Shown here: in pieces, positions 8,473 to 16,883 of the stretch
Position numbering within the stretch: position 1 is the first letter of the stretch
Layout of the letters: each line of letters starts with the position of its first letter
Assembly: GCA_016293805.1 (NCBI GenBank)
Contig: JAEDDI010000004.1
Location: forward strand, 1 to 56,138
From: Bacillota bacterium
GTDB lineage: Bacteria > Bacillota > Clostridia > Peptostreptococcales > Anaerovoracaceae
DNA length: 56,138 nt
Direction of reading: 5' to 3'
Program-made: the position numbers and the translations under genes
The notes under the pieces: model-generated
Database searches by the model: none
What the model saw: only the letters and a program-made list of their open reading frames with translations
What the model was told of the DNA's origin: nothing

Positions 8473-9007
8473 ATGAATTAATCCCCCTCTCAGCAAGTTT
8501 TTTTCTGAGCTTTTTCTTTCCTCTCGCAAGAACGTTCTCAACTTTTTTCTCATCTGTTTCCAGCAGCACGGCAATATCTTTCACCTTCATCATCATGAAA
8601 TATCTGCATATGAACACTCTGCTGTCAGGGGGACCCAGTTCATCGATTATCTCATGGAGAATTCTTGACGTTTCTTCCTGTTCGATGCAGTCATCGACAT
8701 AAACCGGATGCATATATTCTTCCATCTCTACTGTCTCAATACGTTTTTTCCGGAGTATATCAAGACAGATATTTCTAGCTACAGTATACGTGAAAGCCTT
8801 TATAGACTCACAGTTTCTCAGACTTCCTGCGCTCTTCCATACCCTGATGTACACATCACTTTCCGCCTCTTCAGTTTCCTCCCTGGAAAACCCTCTCATC
8901 ATTGACGTACATATTGTGTGAACACCTCTGCCGTATTCACTAATCAGTATTTTAATTCCCTCATCCGGTTTTCTTTTAAGAAGCTTTACAATTTCTTTCT
9001 CAGTCAT
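8459..9007 (-). CDS. ECF-type RNA polymerase sigma factor
   Basis: This 182-residue sigma-70-family protein has region 2 (about residues 20-90, with YIRVWKSAGSLRNCESIKAFTYTVARNICLDILRKKR) and region 4 (about 120-175, with MMMKVKDIAVLLETDEKKVENVLARGKKKLRKKL). It lacks regions 1 and 3, as ECF sigmas do. It starts after CAGGAGAAA. It overlaps its membrane partner, so the two form a signalling pair that probably responds to an envelope signal. Confidence 0.9.
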   Translation of the reverse strand: MTEKEIVKLLKRKPDEGIKILISEYGRGVHTICTSMMRGFSREETEEAESDVYIRVWKSAGSLRNCESIKAFTYTVARNICLDILRKKRIETVEMEEYMHPVYVDDCIEQEETSRILHEIIDELGPPDSRVFICRYFMMMKVKDIAVLLETDEKKVENVLARGKKKLRKKLAERGINSYEEC

Positions 9008-9031
9008 ATCTTTCTCCTGTTTCCCTCTAAC

Positions 9032-9059
9032 TATATATCTAGACGTATCACAATGTCAA
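9032..9059 (-). promoter_or_regulatory. Promoter of the sigma factor operon
   Basis: On the minus strand: TTGACA, 16 bases, TATATA, about 25 bases upstream of the sigma start codon. The spacer contains GATACGTCTA, which includes a CGTC core seen in ECF -10 boxes, so autoregulation is possible. Confidence 0.6.
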
Positions 9060-9119
9060 AATCACTCATTCCCTGTCAATATTAATTGTGGTAAACTTAC
9101 CTGTATGGAGGAAAAAACA

Positions 9120-9902
9120 ATGAAAACAGGATTTATAGGCATGGGCAGCATGGCAGCTGCAATGTTAAAGGGTATGACCCGCTTCGCAGGGTTTAAAAGT
9201 GAAGATATATGCGCATATGCGCCAAATCAGAAAAAGCTTCAGAAAAACGCACAGCTTCTCGGATTCAGACCGTGTTCAAGTGCCGCAGAGGCTGTATCGG
9301 ATTCAGAATGCGTGATACTTGCCTGCAAGCCTTATCAGGTTGAGAGTGTTCTTGCCGGGCTTGGCAGTCTGCTTGACGGCAAGGTCCTTATATCTGTTGC
9401 GTTCGGATGGGACTATGAACATTTCTCTCAGTATCTTGATACAGATAAAGTAAGGGTTCAGTATATTGTTCCAAACACTCCCGTTTCGGTAGGCGAGGGT
9501 ATCGTTCTGATGGAGGCAGAATCCGGTCTTTCACCTTCAGAAAGACTCGAATGGAAGAATATTCTCGGCAGATTCAGCAGAGTTATTGAACTTGATTCCT
9601 CTCTAATTCCTGCAGGTTCAGCCATAGCAGGATGCGCTCCGGCATTTGTTGATGTATTCATTGAAAGCCTTGCAGACGGAGGAGTTAAAAACGGCATACC
9701 CAGGGAAACCGCATACGAGATTATTCCTCAGATGATAATAGGGGCAGCGAAGCTCATGCAGGAAAGCGGTCTTCATCCGGGTCAGCTGAAAGACCAGGTA
9801 TGTTCCCCGGGCGGAACCACCATACGCGGTGTTGCTGCGATGGAAGAAGGCGGTGTACGTTCTTCAATGATAAGAGCAGTCGATGCGGCATGCGGTAAAT
9901 AG
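9120..9902 (+). CDS. proC: Pyrroline-5-carboxylate reductase
   Basis: This 260-residue enzyme makes the last step of proline synthesis, reducing pyrroline-5-carboxylate with NAD(P)H. It has the N-terminal Rossmann motif GFIGMGSMAAAM and the C-terminal family signature around DQVCSPGGTTIRGVAAMEEGGVRS. Length is normal. The start at 9120 follows GGAGG with 8-base spacing; the ATG five codons upstream overlaps that ribosome site and is rejected. It is monocistronic and convergent with the his operon. Confidence 0.95.
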   Translation: MKTGFIGMGSMAAAMLKGMTRFAGFKSEDICAYAPNQKKLQKNAQLLGFRPCSSAAEAVSDSECVILACKPYQVESVLAGLGSLLDGKVLISVAFGWDYEHFSQYLDTDKVRVQYIVPNTPVSVGEGIVLMEAESGLSPSERLEWKNILGRFSRVIELDSSLIPAGSAIAGCAPAFVDVFIESLADGGVKNGIPRETAYEIIPQMIIGAAKLMQESGLHPGQLKDQVCSPGGTTIRGVAAMEEGGVRSSMIRAVDAACGK

Positions 9903-9933
9903 ATATCCGTGATTCGGACTTTATTAAAGATGA

Positions 9934-10082
9934 GAAAGCTTTCTGCGGTAAAATATAACTGCCGCAGAAGGCTTCAAAAATGGTGATATCGAAACCCATC
10001 CCGGCAGGCTTTATATACTTTAAAGGACTCCGCCGCAGCTGATGGAGTCCCTGAAATGCCAGTTTTAAATTGTACCTGCCGG
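9934..10082. repeat. Cluster of inverted repeats between convergent proC and hisK
   Basis: Three dyads occupy this 187-base gap: an imperfect stem closing CTGCGG/CCGCAG at 9934-9975; a perfect 8-bp pair CCGGCAGG/CCTGCCGG at 9991-9998 and 10075-10082; and nested inside it a perfect 7-bp hairpin GGACTCC/GGAGTCC at 10025-10050. Read leftward, the inner hairpin is followed by TTTAAAG and could be the his operon terminator. The nested arrangement could also be a folded RNA domain. Confidence 0.55.
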
Positions 10083-10089
10083 TCTTATC

Positions 10090-10887
10090 TCACCGTATTT
10101 TCTCTTCTGCAAATCCGCTGTCAGTAAGAATCCATATCTTCTCAAATCCGCAGCTTTTTGCATACTCTCCGGCTTCTTCATATCCAAATGCTATATCAGC
10201 AGCATTGTGGCAGTCAGCTGTTATCGTAATCTTACCTCCCATTTCCCTGAGAGCCTTCAGAAGTCGCTCTGAAGGATACGGCATGCTTCTGTATCCCCTG
10301 CTGACAGCTCCGGTATTTATTTCAAATATCCGCCCCAGACTTACTGCTTTATGCATAACAGGAAGGCAGTATTCAAAATAGTCTTTTTCGTCAAATATTT
10401 CTCCGTCTTCATTGAACTTTGTCAGAAGATCAAAATGGCCCTGAATATCTGCTTTTCGTATTCTGGCGGTTTCATCAAAAAACGCTCTTGCAAAAGCCTG
10501 ACTGTCACCTCCGAAATATTCATCTATCCCGGCTATAAGGCCTTCCTTTGATTCATCGACTGATATAATATATCCGTTTACCGCTACATTGTGGCAGGAA
10601 CCGATAATATACTGAAAACTCCCTTCAGGCATATCCGAAAAAGTATCAAGTTCAATTCCTCTATATATTGCTATGCAGGGATATTCTGCTCTCAGCCTGT
10701 CGATATCATCACAGTACAGCGATGTTTCTTCCGGGGTCATCGTCCAGTCCTCACCAAAGGAAAGATAGCTGTGACCTGAAAACCCAATCGATGACAATCC
10801 GTTTTCGATTGCCGACAAAACCATCTCCTCCATTGTGCTGACACCATCGTCGTAGGTTGAATGAACATGAAGGCTCTGTTTTATCAT
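10090..10887 (-). CDS. hisK: Histidinol-phosphatase, PHP family
   Basis: This 265-residue PHP-domain enzyme removes phosphate from histidinol phosphate. The metal-binding motifs are LHVHSTYDDG at the N-terminus, GFSGHSY, and later EINTGAVSRGYRSMPYPSE and TADCHNAADIAFG. It is the last gene of the his operon and overlaps hisI by ATGA (10884-10887), implying coupled translation. It supplies the phosphatase missing from the single-domain HisB. Confidence 0.93.
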   Translation of the reverse strand: MIKQSLHVHSTYDDGVSTMEEMVLSAIENGLSSIGFSGHSYLSFGEDWTMTPEETSLYCDDIDRLRAEYPCIAIYRGIELDTFSDMPEGSFQYIIGSCHNVAVNGYIISVDESKEGLIAGIDEYFGGDSQAFARAFFDETARIRKADIQGHFDLLTKFNEDGEIFDEKDYFEYCLPVMHKAVSLGRIFEINTGAVSRGYRSMPYPSERLLKALREMGGKITITADCHNAADIAFGYEEAGEYAKSCGFEKIWILTDSGFAEEKIR

Positions 10888-11249
10888 TTTAGAATCACCT
10901 TCTTTAAATCCTTCCTGTCAGGCCCGCTCCTGTGTATAACATCAGTAAAGCATGAATCTGTTCCCAGATGACATGCAGGACCTTCCTTGATTACCTCAAC
11001 GACAAGAGCATCTTTGTCACAGTCAGCTGTGATGGACACAATATGCTGATAGTTGCCGGATGTCTCTCCCTTGAGCCACAGCTCCTGCCTGGATCTTGAA
11101 TAGAAGCATGTCAGGTTTTTTTCCATAGAGATTCTGAGACTCTCCTCATTCATGTATGCGACTGTAAGGACCTTCTTTGTCTCATAGTCCTGCACAACTG
11201 CAGGTATCAGGCCCCTGTCGTCAAACTTCAGCTGTGATATATCAAACAT
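10884..11249 (-). CDS. hisI: Phosphoribosyl-AMP cyclohydrolase (HisI only, no HisE domain)
   Basis: This 121-residue zinc enzyme opens the adenine ring in histidine synthesis. It shows SRSRQELWLKGETSGN, the Asp-rich stretch TADCDKDAL and the Cys motif ACHLGTDSCF. It ends where the cyclohydrolase domain ends; no phosphoribosyl-ATP pyrophosphohydrolase (HisE) domain is fused and no separate hisE is in the operon. It starts one base after the hisF stop. Confidence 0.95.
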   Translation of the reverse strand: MFDISQLKFDDRGLIPAVVQDYETKKVLTVAYMNEESLRISMEKNLTCFYSRSRQELWLKGETSGNYQHIVSITADCDKDALVVEVIKEGPACHLGTDSCFTDVIHRSGPDRKDLKKVILK

Positions 11250-11250
11250 T

Positions 11251-12009
11251 TTATCTCCTTACTGTAATTCCCTCTTTAGCCAGTTCATTCTTCAGTTCTC
11301 TTATGCTCACCTCTCCAAAATGGAATATGGATGCTGCAAGTCCCGCGTCAACCTTCGGAAGGGTTTTAAACAGAACTGTAAAATCGTCAGCGCATCCTGC
11401 TCCACCCGATGCTATAACCGGCACATCGACTAAAGATGAAACAGCATCAAGCATCTCAATGTCAAAACCTTTCTTTACTCCATCTGTGTCTATTGAGTTC
11501 AGTACAATTTCTCCTGCTCCCATATCAACACCGTCCTTTATCCATTTGAGAGCATCAATACCTGTATCAACTCTTCCGCCCTTTGCAAATACTCTGAAGT
11601 ATCCGTCGACCCTTTTCACATCAGCAGACAGCACGACACACTGGTCACCGTATTTTCTTGCCGCCTCTTCTATAAGGCGGGGATTTGCAATCGCACCCGA
11701 ATTCACGCTTACCTTGTCGGCACCGCATTTGAGTACTCTGTCAAAATCATCTATCGTCCTTATTCCGCCGCCTACTGTCAGCGGAATGAATATTTTCGAT
11801 GCGGCTTCCTTGAGTATGTCAGTAAATATATTTCTTTCTTCGGCTGATGCAGTGATATCATAAAACACCAGCTCATCAGCCCCGTTTTCAGAATAGTATT
11901 CGGCAAGTTTCACAGGATCTGAAACATCATTGAGTCCCTCGAAGTTAACACCCTTTACCACTCTGCCGTCCCTTACATCAAGACACGGTATGATTCTCTT
12001 TGTTATCAT
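11251..12009 (-). CDS. hisF: Imidazole glycerol phosphate synthase, cyclase subunit
   Basis: A 252-residue (beta-alpha)8 barrel that works with HisH to make imidazole glycerol phosphate and AICAR. It has PCLDVRDGRVVKGVNFEGL at the N-terminus, the catalytic Asp in SADVKRVDG near residue 130, and the phosphate-binding GGGI and ASGGAG loops. It overlaps hisA by ATGA (12006-12009). Confidence 0.97.
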   Translation of the reverse strand: MITKRIIPCLDVRDGRVVKGVNFEGLNDVSDPVKLAEYYSENGADELVFYDITASAEERNIFTDILKEAASKIFIPLTVGGGIRTIDDFDRVLKCGADKVSVNSGAIANPRLIEEAARKYGDQCVVLSADVKRVDGYFRVFAKGGRVDTGIDALKWIKDGVDMGAGEIVLNSIDTDGVKKGFDIEMLDAVSSLVDVPVIASGGAGCADDFTVLFKTLPKVDAGLAASIFHFGEVSIRELKNELAKEGITVRR

Positions 12010-12719
12010 TTCGCCACCTCAACAGCTTCCTTAAGATCTATCGCACCGGTATAGTACGCCTTCCCTATAATCGCGCCTGTGCAGTTCATCTCCTTCAGAG
12101 CAAGTATATCGTCTATAGACGATACCCCGCCTGAAGCGATAATATCCATGGTAAATTCCTCTCTTAGCTTTCTGTACAGCAGTCTGTTTGTTCCCTGCAT
12201 AGCGCCGTCCTTTGATATATCCGTTGCTATTACAGTTCTTACGCCCATTTCCTGAAGCTTCCTGCAAAAATCAATTCCTGTCAGACTGCTTTTTTCAGTC
12301 CAGCCTTTAATCGCCACATATCCGTCCTTCAGGTCGACTCCCACGGCTATTTTATCTCCATATGTATTAACTGTTCTTTCGAGAAATTCAGGGTGCTCCA
12401 CTGCAGCTGTTCCAAGTATCACTCTCTCAACACCCGCATCGATGTACGCCTTTACTGCCTCTTCCGTCCTTATTCCGCCGCCTATTTCAGCTCTGAGACC
12501 GCTTTCCTTCACAATGCTCTTAACAGCATCGTAATTAGGCATTGTACCATCCTTTGCTCCTTCAAGATCGACAAGATGAATATACTGCGCACCCGCTTCT
12601 TTGAATTTCATCGCAACATCCACGGGATTATCGCTGTAGACTGTCATTTTATCATAGTCTCCCCTGAAAAGTCTCACTGCTTTTTTGTCAAATAAATCTA
12701 TTGCCGGTAATATATACAT
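12006..12719 (-). CDS. hisA: ProFAR isomerase
   Basis: A 237-residue (beta-alpha)8 barrel homologous to HisF, catalysing the Amadori isomerisation of ProFAR to PRFAR. Seen motifs are PAIDLFDKKAVRLFRGD with the catalytic Asp, EIGGGIRT, and IASGGVSS. It overlaps the hisH stop by one base. Confidence 0.97.
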   Translation of the reverse strand: MYILPAIDLFDKKAVRLFRGDYDKMTVYSDNPVDVAMKFKEAGAQYIHLVDLEGAKDGTMPNYDAVKSIVKESGLRAEIGGGIRTEEAVKAYIDAGVERVILGTAAVEHPEFLERTVNTYGDKIAVGVDLKDGYVAIKGWTEKSSLTGIDFCRKLQEMGVRTVIATDISKDGAMQGTNRLLYRKLREEFTMDIIASGGVSSIDDILALKEMNCTGAIIGKAYYTGAIDLKEAVEVAK

Positions 12720-13336
12720 TATTCCTCCTGTAGTTCGCAGAACGCTCTGAGAATATCAAGTCCCACCCTGCCGCTTTTTTCCGGATGGAACTGGCATCCG
12801 TATACATTATCTCTGCAGACTGCTGCAGTGACCTCTGTTCCGTACTCTGCTGTTGCAAGTATCGCATCGCTGCATTCTGTAGCATAAAAACTGTGAACAA
12901 AATATACGAAATCACCTTCTTTTATATATTTAAACAGAGGTGTCTCTTTTTTGAATGAGAGTGAATTCCATCCTATATGCGGAACCTTGAGACTATCCGG
13001 AATGTCTTTCCTCAGATCTGTCACATTGCCACTGATGAGACCAAGCCCCTCATGTTCACCATATTCAAAACTCTTCTCAAATAGAAGCTGCATACCAAGG
13101 CATATCCCCATAAGCGGTTTTCCCTTTTCTGCTTCATTAAGCACCGCATCTGCCATTCCTGTCTCACGGAGTTTTGCGGCTGCATCTTCAAAAGCTCCAA
13201 CACCCGGAAGTATTATTCTGTCCGACTGTGCAAGAACTTTCGCATCGCCCGTAACGACTGCATCCTGTCCTATCATTTTGAATGAACTCTGCAATGAGAA
13301 AAGATTTCCCACTCCATAATCAACTATACCTATCAT
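12719..13336 (-). CDS. hisH: Imidazole glycerol phosphate synthase, glutamine amidotransferase subunit
   Basis: A 205-residue class I amidotransferase that feeds ammonia to HisF. The oxyanion and nucleophile regions are LPGVGAFEDA and GICLGMQLLFE (Cys nucleophile), and the His/Glu of the triad are in QFHPEKSG. It overlaps hisB by four bases. Confidence 0.97.
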   Translation of the reverse strand: MIGIVDYGVGNLFSLQSSFKMIGQDAVVTGDAKVLAQSDRIILPGVGAFEDAAAKLRETGMADAVLNEAEKGKPLMGICLGMQLLFEKSFEYGEHEGLGLISGNVTDLRKDIPDSLKVPHIGWNSLSFKKETPLFKYIKEGDFVYFVHSFYATECSDAILATAEYGTEVTAAVCRDNVYGCQFHPEKSGRVGLDILRAFCELQEE

Positions 13337-13923
13337 TCAAGCACCCCCTTGGTTGAAGGAATCTCATCTGCAAATTCAGCATCTGTCTCACATGCTTTTC
13401 TGAGGACTCTGCCAAGTGCCTTGAACATACCCTCGATTATGTGATGCGAGTTTTCTCCGTCCAGCATTCTGATATGGAGGCTGATCCCTGCGTTTCTTAC
13501 AAATCCCTCAAGGAACTCTCTTACAAGTTCTGTATCAAATGTTCCCACTTTCTGTGAAGGAATCTGCGCAGTGTACCTGAGACAGGATCTTCCTGAAATA
13601 TCAGCTGCAGCCAGTATAAGGGCTTCATCCATAGGAAGAATAATGTCTCCGTATCTTCTGATGCCGCGCTTTTCGCCAAGAGCCTCTCTGAAAGCCTGAC
13701 CCATTGCTATGCCTATGTCCTCAACGCTGTGGTGGTCGTCCACATATGTATCTCCTTTACAGAATACAGTCATATCAAATCTGCCGTGCTTTGTGAAAAG
13801 TTCAAGCATGTGGTCAAGAAAACCGACCCCTGTATCGATTTCCGCCTTGCCTGTTCCGTCAATGCTTAACACGAGACTGATCTGTGTCTCTGATGTGTTT
13901 CTTTCTATTTTTGCATATCTCAT
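13333..13923 (-). CDS. hisB: Imidazoleglycerol-phosphate dehydratase (single domain)
   Basis: A 196-residue manganese enzyme. Two metal motifs are visible: DDHHSVEDIGI and SHHIIEGMFKALGR, with the N-terminal GVGFLDHML. It lacks the HAD phosphatase domain of the enterobacterial fusion, in line with the separate hisK. It overlaps hisC by ATGA. Confidence 0.97.
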   Translation of the reverse strand: MRYAKIERNTSETQISLVLSIDGTGKAEIDTGVGFLDHMLELFTKHGRFDMTVFCKGDTYVDDHHSVEDIGIAMGQAFREALGEKRGIRRYGDIILPMDEALILAAADISGRSCLRYTAQIPSQKVGTFDTELVREFLEGFVRNAGISLHIRMLDGENSHHIIEGMFKALGRVLRKACETDAEFADEIPSTKGVLE

Positions 13924-14963
13924 AGCAGCTGCTCCACCTTTCCGATGAATATATCCATCTGTTCTCTTGTTCCGATAGTTACTCTGATATGGTCTTTCAT
14001 TCTCTCGTCTGTAAAATGTCTTACCAGAACGCCTTTTTTCTTAAGTTCCTCATAAATATAACCGCCGTCCAGCCTGTCGCTCTTTGCGAAGATAAAGTTG
14101 GATGATGACGGAAGGACATCAAACCCAAGTTTCCTCAGCCTCGATGATGTATATTCTCTGTTTTCAACAATTACTGCGCAGTTTGCCATGTATGATTCAT
14201 TATCTTCTATGGCAGCCTCTGCAGCCCACTGGGTTGCAGTATTGACATTGTAAGGATTCATCGAATATCTGAGAGTATTTATATCAGCTATAAGCTGCTC
14301 ATTGCCTATGCCAAAACCGATTCTTGCTCCGGCCAGACTTCTCGATTTTGAGAATGTCTGAGTGACCAGAAGATTTGGATATTTCTTTGTCAGATCAACG
14401 CAGCTTTCTCCTCCGAAATCGATATATGCCTCATCGACTATAACGACGCTGTCCTGATTTGAAGCTACTATTCTCTCGATATCGGATTTTGGAAGTGCAA
14501 TTCCTGTCTGAGCATTGGGATTTGCTATAACGATACCCTTACCGATTCCGGTATAGTCGCTGACATCAATTGTGAAATCTTCTCTCAGCGGCTTAATATC
14601 CGCTTTTATTCCAAGCACATCCGCATACACTTTATAGAAACCGTATGTTATATCGGGAAATGCAGCTTCATCGAAAAACGCGCTGAATGCAAGATAAAGT
14701 ATCTCATCAGACCCGTTGGTGCATGTTATGTTGTCTGCGCCTGTTCCGTAAAGCTCCGCAGCTTTTCTGCGAAGCGATGTGCACTCCGGATCATTATAAA
14801 GGTTGGCCCTAGATGCCGCCTTTTCCATGGCTCTGACAACACTTTCCCCCGGGGGAAAAGGTGATTCGTTCGTATTAAGCTTTATATATTCCATATTCCT
14901 TGGCTGCTCACCGGGTGTATATGGTATAAGATTGCTGTATCTGCTTCTGAAAAATCTGCTCAT
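13920..14963 (-). CDS. hisC: Histidinol-phosphate aminotransferase
   Basis: A 347-residue fold-type I PLP enzyme. It shows LNTNESPFPPG at the N-terminus, NGSDEIL, ANPNAQTG, VDEAYIDFGG, and the PLP lysine in TFSKSRSLAGARIGF. It shares one base with the hisD stop and overlaps hisB by four bases. Confidence 0.96.
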   Translation of the reverse strand: MSRFFRSRYSNLIPYTPGEQPRNMEYIKLNTNESPFPPGESVVRAMEKAASRANLYNDPECTSLRRKAAELYGTGADNITCTNGSDEILYLAFSAFFDEAAFPDITYGFYKVYADVLGIKADIKPLREDFTIDVSDYTGIGKGIVIANPNAQTGIALPKSDIERIVASNQDSVVIVDEAYIDFGGESCVDLTKKYPNLLVTQTFSKSRSLAGARIGFGIGNEQLIADINTLRYSMNPYNVNTATQWAAEAAIEDNESYMANCAVIVENREYTSSRLRKLGFDVLPSSSNFIFAKSDRLDGGYIYEELKKKGVLVRHFTDERMKDHIRVTIGTREQMDIFIGKVEQLL

Positions 14964-16243
14964 TACTCTTCTCCTTCAAAACGGATAGTTGCCGCTCTGG
15001 CATGGGCATCAAGCCCCTCTGATCTGGCGAAGATGTCAATATCATCTCTGACTTCTCTGAGCGCTTCTTTTTCAAAGTACGAAAACTGCGTCTTCTTTAT
15101 GAATTCATCAACTGAAAGAGGACTTGAAAACCTTGCTGTTCCGCTTGTAGGCAGTGTGTGGTTCGGTCCTGCAAGATAATCTCCGAGACTCTCGCAGCAG
15201 AATCTTCCCAGAAATACCGAGCCTGCATTTGTTATCTCATCAAGATAGTCAAAAGGATTGTCTGTACAGATTTCAAGATGCTCAGGAGCCAGTTCATTTG
15301 ATATCTCAACTGCCCTGTGAAGATTGTCCGTAATAATTACTGCACCGTTGTTTTCGATAGATGCTCTGGCTATTTCTTCCCTTGGAAGAAGCCTGAGCTG
15401 CTTTTCAAGTTCCTCTGCAACTTTGTCTGCAAGCTCTCTGCTGTCTGTCACAAGAACAGCAGTTGCCATCTTGTCATGCTCTGCCTGACTGAGCATATCG
15501 GCTGCAACAAATGCAGGATTGCTCTTTTCATCTGCAATCACAAGTATTTCACTTGGACCTGCTATCATATCTATGCTCACCTTGCCAAACACCTGTTTTT
15601 TTGCTTCTGCCACAAATGCGTTGCCCGGACCTGTAATCTTATCCACCTTAGGAACCGATTCTGTTCCGTATGCCAGCGCTGCAACCGCCTGTGCACCGCC
15701 TGTCTTGAATATCCTGTCCACCCCCGCTATCTTTGCAGCTGCAAGTATTACTGGTGCTATTGTCCCTCCTCTTGATGGAGGGGATACCATTACTATCTGT
15801 CTGCATCCGGCTATTTTTGCAGGTATTGTATTCATAAGCACCGACGAAGGATAACTGGCTGTTCCTCCCGGTATGTATATTCCCGCGTTTTCTATAGGTG
15901 TTATTTTCTGTCCCAGTATAACTCCGTTCTTTCTTTCAAATCTGAAGCCTTCTCTTTTCTGCTTAGAGTGGTACTCTCTGATATTCTCCGCAGCCTTTTT
16001 TATTACCTCAATAAGAGCAGGGTCCACTGCTGCAAAGGCGTCTTCTATTTCCTCTTCTGTAACTTCCAGGTTATCCAGCACCGCTCCGTCAAACTTAAGC
16101 GCATACTCTCTGAGCGCTCTGTCACCGTTTTCTCTTACATCAGATATTATTTTCTCCACTGCCGCTGTAATGTCTGCCGCCTTGTCGTTCCTTATAAATA
16201 TATCTTCGATTTTCACCTGCTCGTAATCTAAAATCTTTATCAT
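14963..16243 (-). CDS. hisD: Histidinol dehydrogenase
   Basis: A 426-residue zinc enzyme that oxidises histidinol to histidine in two NAD steps. It has GGTASYPSSVLMNTIPAKIAG, GGAQAVAALAYGT, KITGPGNAFVAEAKK, AGPSE and the catalytic EHLEI. The start at 16243, after AAAGGG, is preferred to an in-frame codon at 16273 inside hisG. It begins one base after the hisG stop. Confidence 0.96.
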   Translation of the reverse strand: MIKILDYEQVKIEDIFIRNDKAADITAAVEKIISDVRENGDRALREYALKFDGAVLDNLEVTEEEIEDAFAAVDPALIEVIKKAAENIREYHSKQKREGFRFERKNGVILGQKITPIENAGIYIPGGTASYPSSVLMNTIPAKIAGCRQIVMVSPPSRGGTIAPVILAAAKIAGVDRIFKTGGAQAVAALAYGTESVPKVDKITGPGNAFVAEAKKQVFGKVSIDMIAGPSEILVIADEKSNPAFVAADMLSQAEHDKMATAVLVTDSRELADKVAEELEKQLRLLPREEIARASIENNGAVIITDNLHRAVEISNELAPEHLEICTDNPFDYLDEITNAGSVFLGRFCCESLGDYLAGPNHTLPTSGTARFSSPLSVDEFIKKTQFSYFEKEALREVRDDIDIFARSEGLDAHARAATIRFEGEE

Positions 16244-16244
16244 T

Positions 16245-16883
16245 CTATTCCCTTTCTGCAACCAGTTTTTCAAGGCTCTCGCAAAGTCTTCTGATTTCTC
16301 TGTTCTTGAATTTGTATGATGCCTTGTTCGCTATCAGACGCGCACTGATATCGGTGATTGTCTCAAGCGGTGTAAGACCGTTCTCCCTGAGTGTTGTCCC
16401 TGTTTCAACTATATCCACTATTACATCGGAAAGCCCCAGAATCGGCGCAAGCTCAATTGATCCGTTGAGCTTGATGATATCAATTCTTCTGCTTTTTTCA
16501 CTATAGTATTTCTTTGCAATATTAGGGAATTTTGTAGCAACCTTAAGAGTCTTCGCATAATTATCCTTGAAATCGGCAGGTCCTGCTACACACATTCTGC
16601 ATTTTCCCACATTCATATCAAGTATCTCATATATATCAGGCTCATACTCCCTCAGTATATCCTTGCCCGCAACTCCTATATCCGCTGCACCTCTCTCAAC
16701 ATAGATGGCAACATCAGAAGGCTTTACCCAGAAATATCTGACTCCCGCCTCTCTGTTTTCGAAGGTCAGCTTTCTGTTCTCCTCTCTTATTGCAGGGCAG
16801 TCATATCCGGCCTTTTCAAATATATCATATACCTTTTCGCCAAGTCTTCCTTTGGGAAGAGCAACATTTATCATCTCAGCCAA
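16245..16883 (-). CDS. hisG: ATP phosphoribosyltransferase, short catalytic form
   Basis: A 212-residue enzyme for the first committed step (ATP + PRPP to phosphoribosyl-ATP). It has LPKGRLGE, GAADIGVAGKDIL and the PRPP loop DIVETGTTLRENGL. The C-terminal histidine-binding domain of long HisG is absent, so it needs HisZ, encoded just upstream with an 8-base overlap. Confidence 0.96.
   Translation of the reverse strand: MAEMINVALPKGRLGEKVYDIFEKAGYDCPAIREENRKLTFENREAGVRYFWVKPSDVAIYVERGAADIGVAGKDILREYEPDIYEILDMNVGKCRMCVAGPADFKDNYAKTLKVATKFPNIAKKYYSEKSRRIDIIKLNGSIELAPILGLSDVIVDIVETGTTLRENGLTPLETITDISARLIANKASYKFKNREIRRLCESLEKLVAERE

Noticed and set aside
9991..10082. tRNA-like gene suggested by the 8-bp closing stem
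   Set aside because: No T-loop or anticodon arm sequence and no CCA; only one internal hairpin is clear.
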